Positions 26,171 through 34,457 of a DNA stretch of 64,000 bases are shown one piece after another; position 1 is the first letter of the stretch, and every line of letters begins with the position of its first letter. This DNA comes from JAKPAM01 sp047601745 (GTDB taxonomy: Bacteria > Pseudomonadota > Gammaproteobacteria > Burkholderiales > Burkholderiaceae_E): contig JASGIS010000001.1 in NCBI GenBank assembly GCA_047601745.1, positions 2,542,001 to 2,606,000 of the forward strand, given 5' to 3'. Below the pieces are notes generated by a model. It saw only the letters and a program-made list of their open reading frames with translations, was not told where the DNA came from and made no database searches. Both the position numbers and the translations under genes were made by a program.

Positions 26171-28027
26171 GTGCGCCCAGCATGGGCGCGATCCTCGGGG
26201 TGCAAGTCCCCGGCCAAGCTGGCCACAGCGAGGCAAGTGAAACGCAACTGCGGGAGGGCGACCGACCGTGGGGAGGAAGCGTAAAGCGTAAGTCATGGGC
26301 CGAGGGACACGAATCGCATACGAGGCGATGCCGACCAGGGCGAGCAGTCCGAACTCTGCAAAGCTCTTGTGGCCAAGGGTTGGGTGTCGTAGATGCGGCG
26401 GCCGTGTGACGAAGGATCGCGCTCTTACCTGGGGAGATCTGGTCTTGTGGGTGAAAGCCCGACGTCGAGCAGACGGGGCCAGAAGTCAGCAGAGGCCGTA
26501 GTAGCCAAGTGTCGGGGCCGGGGAGGCCGAAGGCGGTGGCGAAGGGCCGAACGAGAGGGACAGTCACGAGAGCATGGAGCTTGATACTGCAAGGCATCAG
26601 AAGCCCGGGAAACTGGGGCGCACGACGGCTGCGGCCGGTGAAGCCGACCGCGAAACCGTGAGCGATGAAGCAGGATTGACGCACCAGGATCAAACGGGCT
26701 GGGGGGCTGGCGACCTGCTCAGGCAGGCGCTGGCCAGAGAGAACATGGTCCGAGCGTGGAAACGCGTGAAGGCCAACAAGGGCAGTGCCGGCGTCGATGG
26801 ACGCTCGGTGATGGAAACGGGTGAGTTCCTGCGAAATGCGTGGCCCGCAGTCCGGCAACGGTTGCTCGACGGGACGTACCGACCAGAGCCGGTGCGGCGC
26901 GTTGGCATCCCCAAGCCAGGTGGCGGAACACGCGAACTGGGGATACCAACCGTCGTGGACAGGCTGATCCAACAGGCGCTGTTACAGGTGCTGCAGCCGC
27001 TGGTCGATCGGACCTTCAGCGCGCACAGCTACGGGTTTCGGCCCGGGCGAAGCGCGCATCAAGCGGTTCTGGCGGCGCAGCAGCATGTGCAAGCGGGCTA
27101 TCGGATAGTGGTCGACGTGGATCTGGAAAAGTTCTTCGACCGGGTCAACCACGACATCCTGATGGACCGGCTGGCCAAGCGGATAGACGACAAGCGGGTG
27201 CTCAAGCTGATACGGCTGTACCTGCGAGCGGGGATCCTCGCAGACGGGGTCTGCATCGGACGTAAAGAGGGCACGCCGCAGGGCGGCCCACTGAGTCCAC
27301 TGCTGGCCAATGTGCTGCTTGACGAGGTGGATCGGAAGCTAGAAAGCAGGGGCCATCGGTTCGTGCGCTACGCCGATGACTGCAACGTTTACGTGAGGAG
27401 CTGGCGAGCAGGTGAGCGGGTGCTTGAAGCACTGCGCGGTATCTACGCAAAATTGCGCCTGAAAGTGAACGAGTCCAAAACGGCGGTGGCCCGGGTCTGG
27501 GGACGTAAGTTCCTGGGCTACTGTTTCCAGCGTTCCAAAGAAGGCGGTAAGCGGGCGGTGGCGCCCCAAGCCTTGCGCGAATTGCGACGCCGTCTTCGGC
27601 GAATGACACGGCGTATGCGTGGTCGCAGCATCGAACAGGTCATCGAGGATCTGAGGGCGTACGTGCCGGGCTGGAAAGCCTACTTCAAGCTAGCACAGAC
27701 CCCCAAGGTCATGGCGGATCTGGACAAATGGCTGCGACGACGATTGCGGGGGGTGCAACTCAAGCAGTGGGGGCGCGGTGTGACGATCATCCGAGAGGCG
27801 CGCAAACTGGGCGCCTCAGCGGAACTAGCCGCACGAATCGCCTCTCACCCTCGGAGTTGGTGGCATGGAAGCTCCATGGGCATCAACATCATCATGCCTA
27901 TCGCCTACTTCGACCGCCTGGGATTGCCGAAGTTCTCCTGACCTCAACCTCTCGAACCGCCCGGTGCGGACCCGCATGCCGGGTGGTGTGGGAGGGGCGG
28001 AGCCAGACGGCTCCCCCCTATCCCGAT
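26171..28027 (+). mobile_element. Group II intron (about 1,857 bp), complete
   Basis: The 5' end GTGCGCCCAGCATGGGCGCG is a standard bacterial group II start (GUGYG). Domain I follows, with the intron-encoded protein in domain IV (26574-27941). A domain V hairpin is recognisable around 27953-27987 (gaaccgcccggtgcgg ... ccgggtggt), then a domain VI stem (gggaggggcggagcc / ggctcccccct), ending at ...tcccgat. The boundaries were fixed by comparison with the intact palindromic element copy A and by the 5' consensus, with an uncertainty of about one base at the 3' side. It is a retrohoming element that splices as RNA, and appears functional. Confidence 0.88.
26574..27941 (+). CDS. ltrA: Group II intron reverse transcriptase/maturase
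   Basis: A 455-residue intron-encoded protein. Reverse transcriptase blocks are in order: IPKPGGGTRELGIPTVVDRL, YGFRPGRSAHQAV, VVDVDLEKFFDRVNHD, GTPQGGPLSPLLANVLLDE and the catalytic YADD (about residues 265-268). A maturase (domain X) region follows at ~320-440 with WKAYFKLAQTP. There is no HNH endonuclease at the C-terminus, so retrohoming would rely on other primers. The N-terminus MELDTARHQK is characteristic of this intron group. The gene lies wholly within intron domain IV and looks intact. Confidence 0.95.
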   Translation: MELDTARHQKPGKLGRTTAAAGEADRETVSDEAGLTHQDQTGWGAGDLLRQALARENMVRAWKRVKANKGSAGVDGRSVMETGEFLRNAWPAVRQRLLDGTYRPEPVRRVGIPKPGGGTRELGIPTVVDRLIQQALLQVLQPLVDRTFSAHSYGFRPGRSAHQAVLAAQQHVQAGYRIVVDVDLEKFFDRVNHDILMDRLAKRIDDKRVLKLIRLYLRAGILADGVCIGRKEGTPQGGPLSPLLANVLLDEVDRKLESRGHRFVRYADDCNVYVRSWRAGERVLEALRGIYAKLRLKVNESKTAVARVWGRKFLGYCFQRSKEGGKRAVAPQALRELRRRLRRMTRRMRGRSIEQVIEDLRAYVPGWKAYFKLAQTPKVMADLDKWLRRRLRGVQLKQWGRGVTIIREARKLGASAELAARIASHPRSWWHGSSMGINIIMPIAYFDRLGLPKFS

Positions 28028-28192
28028 ACCGCGCAACCCCCTTCCGAGTACCGCAGGGGAGTCGTCGCGAAGCGACGACCGCTCCCTATGGCCAGCCGCC
28101 CCCCACCCACGAGGCCGACGCCTCGTGACCAACCCACGCAAAGGTCGAACCCACGCAAAGGTTCAAACCCATGCAACGGCCGACTCCAGCCC

Positions 28193-29080
28193 CTAACCCC
28201 GAGCCGCGATCGCCTCGCTGACCGCCAGCAGCCTGCGCGCCTGATCGCGATGCAGCCGCTCGACCATCTTGCCGTTCAGGTTGATCACACCCTTGCCCGC
28301 ATTCTCGGGCAACTCGAACGCCGCGACGATCGCGCGCGCCTCATCGACCGCGCGAGCGTCCGGCGAGAACAGGCGATTGGCCGGCTCGATCTGCGTCGGA
28401 TGGATCAGCGTCTTGCCGTCGAAGGCCATCCGCACCGACTGCGTGGTCTCGGCGTCGAAGCCGGCCTGGTCCGAGAAATCGTTCCACACGCCGTCCAGCA
28501 CCGGCACCCCATGGCGCTTGGCGACCAGCACGATCTGCATCAGCCACGGCAACAGGTAGCGGCGCTGCTCGCCCGGGTCGACGCCGGTCTCCTTGGCGAT
28601 GTCGTTGGTGCCGACGACCAGACAGCCCAAAGCCGGCCGCAGCGCGATGCCCCGCTCGACGATCTGCTCGAGCCGCAGCAGCGCGGCGGTCGTCTCGATC
28701 ATCGCCCATACGCCGATGCCGGTACCGCCCTCCTTGGCGGCGAGCCGCTCCGATACGTCGACGAGTTCGTCGGCGCTCGACACCTTGGGCACGAGCACCG
28801 CATCGGGGCGGCACAGCGCGACCGTATCGAGGTCCGGCCCATAGTCATCGGTGTCGGCCGCGTTGATGCGAATCACGGTCTCGCGATGGCCGAAGCCGCC
28901 GGCGCGGAAGGCCTCGATCAGTTGCGCGCGCGCCTGTTCCTTCTTGTCCGGCGCGACGGCATCCTCGAGGTCGTAGACGACCGTGTCCATGTCGAGCTGG
29001 CGCGATTTGTCGATCGCCCGCTGGTTGATCGCGGGCACGTACATCGCCGAACGGCGGGGGCGCTGCGGGGCGGTGGTCAT
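28193..29080 (-). CDS. HpcH/HpaI aldolase / citrate lyase beta (CitE-like) family protein
   Basis: A 295-residue TIM-barrel C-C lyase of the CitE-like family, acting on an acyl-CoA such as a malyl- or citramalyl-type thioester. Conserved segments are RRSAMYVPAINQRAIDKS at the N-terminus, VYDLEDAVAPDKKEQAR (~35), RINAADT (~72), VPKVSSADE, the metal-site MIETTAALLRLE (E at ~130) and DFSDQAGFDAETTQ. No companion CoA-transferase is adjacent, so the substrate is open. The start ATG is at the 5' end of a short leader; the gene stands alone between the intron locus and the TPR gene. Confidence 0.88.
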   Translation of the reverse strand: MTTAPQRPRRSAMYVPAINQRAIDKSRQLDMDTVVYDLEDAVAPDKKEQARAQLIEAFRAGGFGHRETVIRINAADTDDYGPDLDTVALCRPDAVLVPKVSSADELVDVSERLAAKEGGTGIGVWAMIETTAALLRLEQIVERGIALRPALGCLVVGTNDIAKETGVDPGEQRRYLLPWLMQIVLVAKRHGVPVLDGVWNDFSDQAGFDAETTQSVRMAFDGKTLIHPTQIEPANRLFSPDARAVDEARAIVAAFELPENAGKGVINLNGKMVERLHRDQARRLLAVSEAIAARG

Positions 29081-29180
29081 CCGGCATCTCCTGGGGACGG
29101 CAAGCCCGCCATTTTAATGTGCCGCCGCCGAACCGGTCGGCCGCGCGTCGATCCGCACGTCGTACCCGCGTCGCGCTTCG

Positions 29181-29310
29181 CTCAACGTCGCTGAACACCG
29201 CTCTGCGCCGTTCAGTGCCAGTCAGTGCCGTTCAGTGCCAGTCAGTGCCGGTCAGTGCCGTTCAGTGCCGGTCAGTCCAGGTCAGTCCAGGTCAGTGCCG
29301 CTCAACGCCG
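29181..29310. repeat. 10-bp tandem array, 13 units, consensus gtcagtgccg
   Basis: Thirteen contiguous decamers stay in perfect 10-base register from 29181 to 29310. The central ones are (g/t)tcagtgcc(g/a) and gtcagtccag, and the outer ones (ctcaacgtcg, ctgaacaccg, ctcaacgccg) are diverged. The array lies between the CitE-like gene start and the TPR gene stop. A period of ten cannot preserve a reading frame, so it is unlikely to be coding. Confidence 0.93.
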
Positions 29311-29336
29311 GGCGTCTCCGCGCATCGCGTTGCCGC

Positions 29337-30620
29337 TCAGTGCGTCCGGCCGCTCGCGCCCACCGGTCCGAAGCGGTCGAACAGGCCGCGCAGCACGTTC
29401 CTGCGGCCGGACAGCCGTTCGATCCGCTGCTGCAGAGCCATCGCGTCGTCGAGCACCTCGGTCACGTCGGGGTTCTCGCTCAGGCCATAGGTCTGGTGCA
29501 GGCCGTCGATCAGCGTGCGCGACTGTTCGTAGTCGCGCAGGTTGCAATACGCCTCGGCCGAATGCAGCAGCGCCAGCGCGACCTGACGGACCATCGACTC
29601 GTGCAGGCGCGCATCCCAGCCTTCGCGCGGATCGCCGTCGAAGCGCAGCGGCGTGTCGCCGAAGCGCTCGACGACCCGGCGGTAGCACTGGATCGCCGCG
29701 TGCGGGTCGTTGAAATCGGTCTCGAATCCGCGTCCCTTGCGCACCAGCGCGCTCGCCAGGCCCACCTTGGCGATCGCGCACGCGTGTCCGTCCATCCGCG
29801 CGATCAGGTCGTCGAGCGTCGACTGCTCGCGATCATGGCGACCCTGGTTGTCGTAGATCCGCGCGGCACCGAACAGCGCGCGCGCCACCTGGTCGAGCAG
29901 GCCGGGGTACGGACTGCCGTCGGCGATCTTCAACACGGCGTCGGCGTGCGGCAGCGCCGCCGCGAAATCGCCTTCGCGCAAACGGTTGAACAGCAGGTTC
30001 ACGTGCGCCTTGCACACCTGTACGCGAATCGCTTCCTGGGTCTCGTGTCCCATCCGCTCGATCAGCCAGCGGTAACACGCCTCCTCGGCCGTGCGATCGC
30101 CGAGCTGGTCTTCGGTGACGGCCTTGTCGAACGCCGACACCGCGACCAGTTCGCGCACCGCGTCGTCGGGATCGGTCGCGAAACAGGTGATGATCTCGTC
30201 GTAGACCTGCCGTTCGGCCTGGTGCTGGCGCTGGTCGCTCAGGTACGACGCGTAGCTGACCAGCGTGCGCAGGACCTGCCGGCGCACGCGGCTGTCCGGA
30301 TGGGCGACGAAGGCCCGCGCGCGCCGGTTCAGCGCTTCGGCCTGCGGCAGCTCGTCGCGACGGTAGTGGTTGATCGCCGCCGATCGCAGCGCCGTGCAGA
30401 CCGACAGCGCGGTGTCCGGGTGCGGGTCGTGCTCGAACGTATCGATGATCTGTTCGAGCATCGCCTGCTCGCGCGCCGTGTCGCCCAGTTCGTCCCAGGT
30501 CCTGGCGATCTGCAGCATCAGGCCGGCGGCCTCGGCTCGATTGGCCGCCGAGCCGGTCAGCGGCAGCGCATCGAGGGACTCGTGCAGGCGGGTCAGGCGG
30601 TCGCGCAGTACTTGGCTCAT
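29337..30620 (-). CDS. Tetratricopeptide-repeat-like protein, function unknown
   Basis: A 427-residue soluble, largely helical protein without signal peptide or membrane segment. Successive ~35-40-residue helix pairs (for example LMLQIARTWDELGDTAREQA, ALRSAAINHYRRDELPQAEA and ALLHSAEAYCNLRDYEQSRT) look like degenerate TPR units, suggesting a protein-binding scaffold. The start MSQVLRD was preferred to the upstream in-frame ATG at 30731 because the extra segment is low-complexity and overlaps no conserved helix. Decamer repeat arrays lie on both sides of the gene. No enzymatic motif is visible. Confidence 0.7.
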   Translation of the reverse strand: MSQVLRDRLTRLHESLDALPLTGSAANRAEAAGLMLQIARTWDELGDTAREQAMLEQIIDTFEHDPHPDTALSVCTALRSAAINHYRRDELPQAEALNRRARAFVAHPDSRVRRQVLRTLVSYASYLSDQRQHQAERQVYDEIITCFATDPDDAVRELVAVSAFDKAVTEDQLGDRTAEEACYRWLIERMGHETQEAIRVQVCKAHVNLLFNRLREGDFAAALPHADAVLKIADGSPYPGLLDQVARALFGAARIYDNQGRHDREQSTLDDLIARMDGHACAIAKVGLASALVRKGRGFETDFNDPHAAIQCYRRVVERFGDTPLRFDGDPREGWDARLHESMVRQVALALLHSAEAYCNLRDYEQSRTLIDGLHQTYGLSENPDVTEVLDDAMALQQRIERLSGRRNVLRGLFDRFGPVGASGRTH

Positions 30621-30790
30621 GTCGGGCCCCGGCTCGGACGGAATGGCATGCGTCCGATCTTCGGGCCTGGCGGTCGCCGCGGACAGCGCGGCCCGCGCTC
30701 GCGGTGGGCCCGATCCGATGGATGGCCTCATGTTTCGGTCGCGTATCCGCGCGCGCCCTCGTACGGCGCGACGGGCGCGCCCGGCCGCCG

Positions 30791-30880
30791 GACCCCGACC
30801 GACCCCGACCGACCCCGACCGACCCCGACCGACCCCGACCGATCTCGACCGATCCCGACCGATCTCGACCGATCCCGACG
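30791..30880. repeat. 10-bp tandem array, 9 units, consensus gaccccgacc
   Basis: Five identical gaccccgacc decamers are followed by four variants (gatctcgacc, gatcccgacc, gatctcgacc, gatcccgacg), all in 10-base register. The array sits between the Bug receptor stop (30897) and the TPR gene start (30620) and ends 16 bases short of the receptor stop. It is non-coding. Confidence 0.95.
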
Positions 30881-30896
30881 GGGAGCGGCCGGCTCC

Positions 30897-31913
30897 TCAG
30901 TCGACCTTGATGCTGGCCACGCGGACCACGTTGCCCCATTTGTCCAGATCCGCGCGGATCTGGCTGGCGAACTGCTGCGTCGTACCGCCCAGCGCGGCCA
31001 TGCCCAGCGCATCGAACTGCTGGCGCACGGCGTCGGTCGCGGTGGCCGCGTCGATCTCGCGATTGAGCCGTTCGATGATCGGCCGCGGCGTGCCGGCCGG
31101 CACGACGATGCCGAACCACGACGTCGAGACCAGGCCCGGCAGGCCGGCTTCGGCCGCGCTGGGGATGTCCGGGAACGCGCTGCTGCGCCGGGTGCTGGTG
31201 ACCACCAGCGGCCGCAGCGCGCCGGCGCGGATCTGCGGCGCCTGCACGGCGATCGTGTCCGACGCGAGCGTCACGTGGCCGCCGATCACCGCGGTGATCG
31301 CCGCGGCGCTGCCGGCGAACGGCACGTGCGTCAAACGCGTCTCGCTCTGGGCCGCCAGCAGCTCGCCGGTCAGGTGGCAGACCGTGCCGTTGCCGCACGA
31401 CGAGAACGTCAGCGTGTCCGGTTGCCGGCGCGCCTGCTCGATCAGGTCCTGCAGCGACCGGATCGGCGACTGGCTGGACACCGACAGCACGTACGGCGTC
31501 TCGGCGACCAGCGCGACCGGCTCGAAGCTCTTCAGCGGGTGATACGGCAGGTGCGCGTGCAGCGCCGGGTTGATCGCCAGTTGGCCGGTGGTCGCCAGCG
31601 ACAGCGTGTAACCGTCGGGCTCGGCGGTGGCAGCCGCTTGCGCGGCGATGATCGTGCCGCCGCCCGGCTTGTTTTCGACGACGACCGGCTGGCCGAGCCG
31701 CTCGGCGAGCTGGGCCGCGAGCGTGCGCCCGATCGTGTCGGCGGCGCCGCCTGGCGGAAACGGCACGATCAGCCGCAGCCGTTTGTGCGGGTACGCGCCG
31801 TCGTCCTGCGCCCGGACGGCGGTCGACGACGACAGGCTCAGCGCGCCGGCGGCCAGCGCCAGGCCGGCCGCGCCGAGCAGTCTGAGGAAGGAGGAGCGAG
31901 AACGGAATGCCAT
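30897..31913 (-). CDS. Bug family tripartite tricarboxylate transporter receptor (TctC-like)
   Basis: A 338-residue periplasmic binding protein. The signal peptide has RSRSSFLRLLGAAGLALAAG with cleavage near VRA|QD (~36). It has the family opening YPHKRLRLIVPFPPGGAADT, VVVENKPGGG (~80) and VPAGTPRPIIERLN (~275). It lies 90 bases downstream of the flavin monooxygenase gene on the same strand and could be cotranscribed, suggesting the ligand is a substrate or product of that enzyme. No TctAB membrane partner is present. Confidence 0.9.
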   Translation of the reverse strand: MAFRSRSSFLRLLGAAGLALAAGALSLSSSTAVRAQDDGAYPHKRLRLIVPFPPGGAADTIGRTLAAQLAERLGQPVVVENKPGGGTIIAAQAAATAEPDGYTLSLATTGQLAINPALHAHLPYHPLKSFEPVALVAETPYVLSVSSQSPIRSLQDLIEQARRQPDTLTFSSCGNGTVCHLTGELLAAQSETRLTHVPFAGSAAAITAVIGGHVTLASDTIAVQAPQIRAGALRPLVVTSTRRSSAFPDIPSAAEAGLPGLVSTSWFGIVVPAGTPRPIIERLNREIDAATATDAVRQQFDALGMAALGGTTQQFASQIRADLDKWGNVVRVASIKVD

Positions 31914-32003
31914 GGTATCGAAAGGACCGATTCGGTCGATGAGGAACGAGGAGGAGGACAGGAGAAGGGGGGAAAAGGGCGCGTGCCGGCCGCGCGCCGG
32001 CGC

Positions 32004-33101
32004 TCAGGCCGCCTGCCGGTTCGGCGAGCGTCTGGCGTCGCGGGCGGCGACCAGTTCGCGCGTCAGCGGGATCAACTGCCGGCCATAGTCGATCGCGTCT
32101 TCGAGCGGATCGAAGCCTCGGATCAGGAAGGTCGTGACGCCCAGGTCGTAGTAGTCGAGCAGTGCGTGCGCGACCTGTTCGGGCGTGCCGACCAGCGCGG
32201 TCGAGTTGTGGCGCGCACCGGTCTCCCTGGCGATCGCGGTCCACAGCCGGCCGTCGACGCGATCGCCGCGTTCGGCGGCGGCCAGCAGGCGCCGCGCGCC
32301 TTCGCTCTGCAGCGGATCGCCGCGGCCCAGGCCGGCGGCCTGGCGCAGCGCGCGCGTGCGGGCCAGGATCTGCTCGGCCCGGGCCCAGGCGGCGTCCTCG
32401 CTGGCCGCCAGGATCGGGCGGAACGACACCGAGAAACGGACGCTGCGTCCGTAGCGGGCCGCCGAAGCGCGGATGCGCGTCGTCAGGTCGCGGACCTGGT
32501 CCAGCGATTCGCCCCATAGCGCATAGACGTCGGCGTGCCGGCCGGCCACGTCGATCGCCGCCTCCGAGGCGCCGCCGAAGTAGATCGGCACGTGCGGCTT
32601 CTGCACCGGCTTGACCTCGGAGAAACCAGCGGTAAAGCGGTAGTGCTCGCCTTCGTGGTCGAACGGCTGGTCGCTGGTCCAGATCCGCTTGAGGATCGAC
32701 AGGTATTCGTCGGTGCGCGCGTAGCGCTGGTCGTGATCGAGGTAATCGCCGTCGCGCTGCTGTTCGGCGTCCGAGCCGCCCGAGATGAAATGCACGCCCA
32801 GGCGGCCGCCGCTGAACTGATCCAGCGTGGCGATCTGGCGCGCGGCCAGCGTCGGCGACGTGAAGCCCGGGCGGTGAGCGAGCATGAAATGGATGCGTTC
32901 GGTGACCGAGGCCGCATAGGCGATGGTCAGCGTCGCCGACGGGCCGGTCGAGTGATGCGGGACCAGGACGCGATCGAAACCGGCCTGTTCGTGCGCCTGC
33001 GCGAAGGCTCGCGTGTAGTCGCGGTCGACGACCGGTCCTTCGGCCGGATGGATCTCCGACTGCTTCTGGCTCTGGATCATGCCGATGAATTCGACGCTCA
33101 T
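32004..33101 (-). CDS. LLM class flavin-dependent monooxygenase (SsuD-like)
   Basis: A 365-residue luciferase-like TIM-barrel monooxygenase that uses reduced FMN and O2; the closest functional relatives are alkanesulfonate (SsuD) and dimethylsulfone (SfnG-type) monooxygenases. Supporting segments are GFDRVLVPHHSTGPSATLT (~41), HFMLAHRPGFTSPTLAARQ, FSGGRLGVHFISGGSDAEQQRDGD (~94-117), RYARTDEYLSILKRIW and PIYFGGASEAA. Desulfonation is inferred from family and from the divergent SfnB/DszC-like gene. The organic substrate is not known. Confidence 0.85.
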   Translation of the reverse strand: MSVEFIGMIQSQKQSEIHPAEGPVVDRDYTRAFAQAHEQAGFDRVLVPHHSTGPSATLTIAYAASVTERIHFMLAHRPGFTSPTLAARQIATLDQFSGGRLGVHFISGGSDAEQQRDGDYLDHDQRYARTDEYLSILKRIWTSDQPFDHEGEHYRFTAGFSEVKPVQKPHVPIYFGGASEAAIDVAGRHADVYALWGESLDQVRDLTTRIRASAARYGRSVRFSVSFRPILAASEDAAWARAEQILARTRALRQAAGLGRGDPLQSEGARRLLAAAERGDRVDGRLWTAIARETGARHNSTALVGTPEQVAHALLDYYDLGVTTFLIRGFDPLEDAIDYGRQLIPLTRELVAARDARRSPNRQAA

Positions 33102-33179
33102 GTCGCGGGCTCCCGATGCGATGGATGGATGCGGATCGACACACCTTAGCGACGGCCGCGCGGCGGCCCAACCAAGAAA

Positions 33180-33199
33180 ATCGAATTTGGTTATTCGAT
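33180..33199. promoter_or_regulatory. Inverted repeat in the divergent monooxygenase/dehydrogenase promoter
   Basis: ATCGAAT-TTGGTT-ATTCGAT, a perfect 7-base dyad with a 6-base spacer, sits in an A+T-rich patch midway between the divergent starts at 33101 and 33264. Position and symmetry suit an operator for a shared regulator; which regulator is unknown. Confidence 0.45.
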
Positions 33200-33263
33200 A
33201 TTCGTCGTTGGCGCGGTCGTGTGCCGTCGATACAGTCGGGGCCGACCCATTCCGATGATCGCC

Positions 33264-34427
33264 ATGACCACCGACGCGACGCTGCAGGCGCTGACCGATC
33301 GATTCGCGCGGCACGCCGCCGAGTTCGACCGCGACGGCCGCTTTCCCGAACCGAACTTCGCCGACCTGCATGAGCAGGGCCTGATCGGCGCCGTCGTCCC
33401 GCGCCGGTTCGGCGGCGGCCAGGCCTCGCTGACCGAAGCGCGCCGCATCGTCGCCGCGGTGGCGGCCGGCGACGCGGCCACCGCCCTGGTGCTGACGATG
33501 ACGTATCTGCAGCATCAGGCGATCGCGCGTCCCGACAGCCGTTGGCCGGAGTCCTGGCGCGAAGTGGTGCTGCGCAGCGCCGTCGAACGCGGCGCGCTGA
33601 TCAACGCGCTGCGCGTCGAACCCGAACTCGGCTCGCCGGCGCGGGGCGGCCTGCCGGGAACGATCGCCCGGCGCGCGGCCGACGGCGGCTGGCGCCTGTC
33701 GGGCCGCAAGACGTACTCGACCGGCATGCCGGCGCTGTCCTGGCTGGTCGTCTGGGCGCGGACCGACGACGAGTCGCCGCGCGTCGGCGCGTTCCTGGTG
33801 CCGCGCGACGCCCGCGGCATCCGGGTCATCGAGACCTGGGACCATCTGGGGCTGCGGGCCAGCGGCAGCCACGACGCGGTGTTCGACGACGTCGCGCTGC
33901 CCGGCGATCACGCAGTCGACGTGCGGCTGCCCGGCGAATGGGCGCCGGCCGAAGGCTCACCGGCGGCGCGCGAGCAGGCCGCGCAGAACGCCTGGATGGT
34001 CGTGCTGCTGGGCAGCCTGTACGACGCGGTCGCACGCTCGGCGGCAGCGTGGCTGAGGAGCTTCCTGAACGAGCGGGTGCCGGCCAACCTCGGCAAGCCG
34101 CTGGCCAGCCTGCCGCGGATGCAGGAGGCCGTCGGCGGGATCGAGGCGCTGTTGTGGACCAACCGGATGCTGCTCGACCAGGCGGCCGCCCGCGTGGACG
34201 CCGGGCAGGAAACCAGCCCCGTCGACAGCGGCCTGCTCAAGCACCAGGTGACCGGCAACGCGATCGCCGCCGTCGAGCAGGCGCTGCAACTGACCGGCAA
34301 CCACGGCCTGTCGCGGCGCAATCCGCTCGAGCGGCATTATCGCGACGTGCTGTGCAGCCGCATCCACACGCCGCAGAACGACGTGATCCTGGCGACGGCA
34401 GGTCGGGCGGCGCTGGGTTTCGCTTAG
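33264..34427 (+). CDS. Acyl-CoA dehydrogenase family flavoprotein (SfnB/DszC-like)
   Basis: A 387-residue flavoprotein with the acyl-CoA dehydrogenase fold: N-terminal helical domain (~1-110), beta domain (~115-215, with GRKTYSTGMPALSWLVVWA and WDHLGLRASGSHD) and C-terminal helices (~230-387). Relatives that adjoin LLM monooxygenases (SfnB, DszC types) act in sulfur scavenging rather than beta-oxidation; the divergent SsuD-like gene favours that reading. The start could also be the ATG at 33255, three codons upstream; neither has a clear ribosome-binding site. Confidence 0.82.
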   Translation: MTTDATLQALTDRFARHAAEFDRDGRFPEPNFADLHEQGLIGAVVPRRFGGGQASLTEARRIVAAVAAGDAATALVLTMTYLQHQAIARPDSRWPESWREVVLRSAVERGALINALRVEPELGSPARGGLPGTIARRAADGGWRLSGRKTYSTGMPALSWLVVWARTDDESPRVGAFLVPRDARGIRVIETWDHLGLRASGSHDAVFDDVALPGDHAVDVRLPGEWAPAEGSPAAREQAAQNAWMVVLLGSLYDAVARSAAAWLRSFLNERVPANLGKPLASLPRMQEAVGGIEALLWTNRMLLDQAAARVDAGQETSPVDSGLLKHQVTGNAIAAVEQALQLTGNHGLSRRNPLERHYRDVLCSRIHTPQNDVILATAGRAALGFA

Positions 34428-34457
34428 CGCCGCTCGGTGCCGCTCGGTGGGGGCCGC

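Larger units (their letters stand above)
26035..28113. repeat. Palindromic element copy B, split by the group II intron
   Basis: Perfect 30-base terminal inverted repeats (26035-26064 and 28084-28113, ends ctcgtgggtg / cacccacgag) enclose 222 bp of element once 26171-28027 is subtracted, close to the 227 bp of copy A. The left half runs to agcgagttcg (26161-26170) and the right half resumes at accgcgcaac (28028), matching the continuous sequence of copy A in reverse complement. Outside the right arm, 28114-28192 has short direct repeats (acccacgcaaaggt) and no gene. Confidence 0.85.

Noticed and set aside
29181..29310. CRISPR-like array
   Set aside because: The units are 10 bp with no spacers and no cas genes are present; it is a simple tandem repeat.
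32535..33149. Plus-strand 204-codon frame across the monooxygenase gene
   Set aside because: It is antisense to a clearly recognisable LLM monooxygenase and has no family features.
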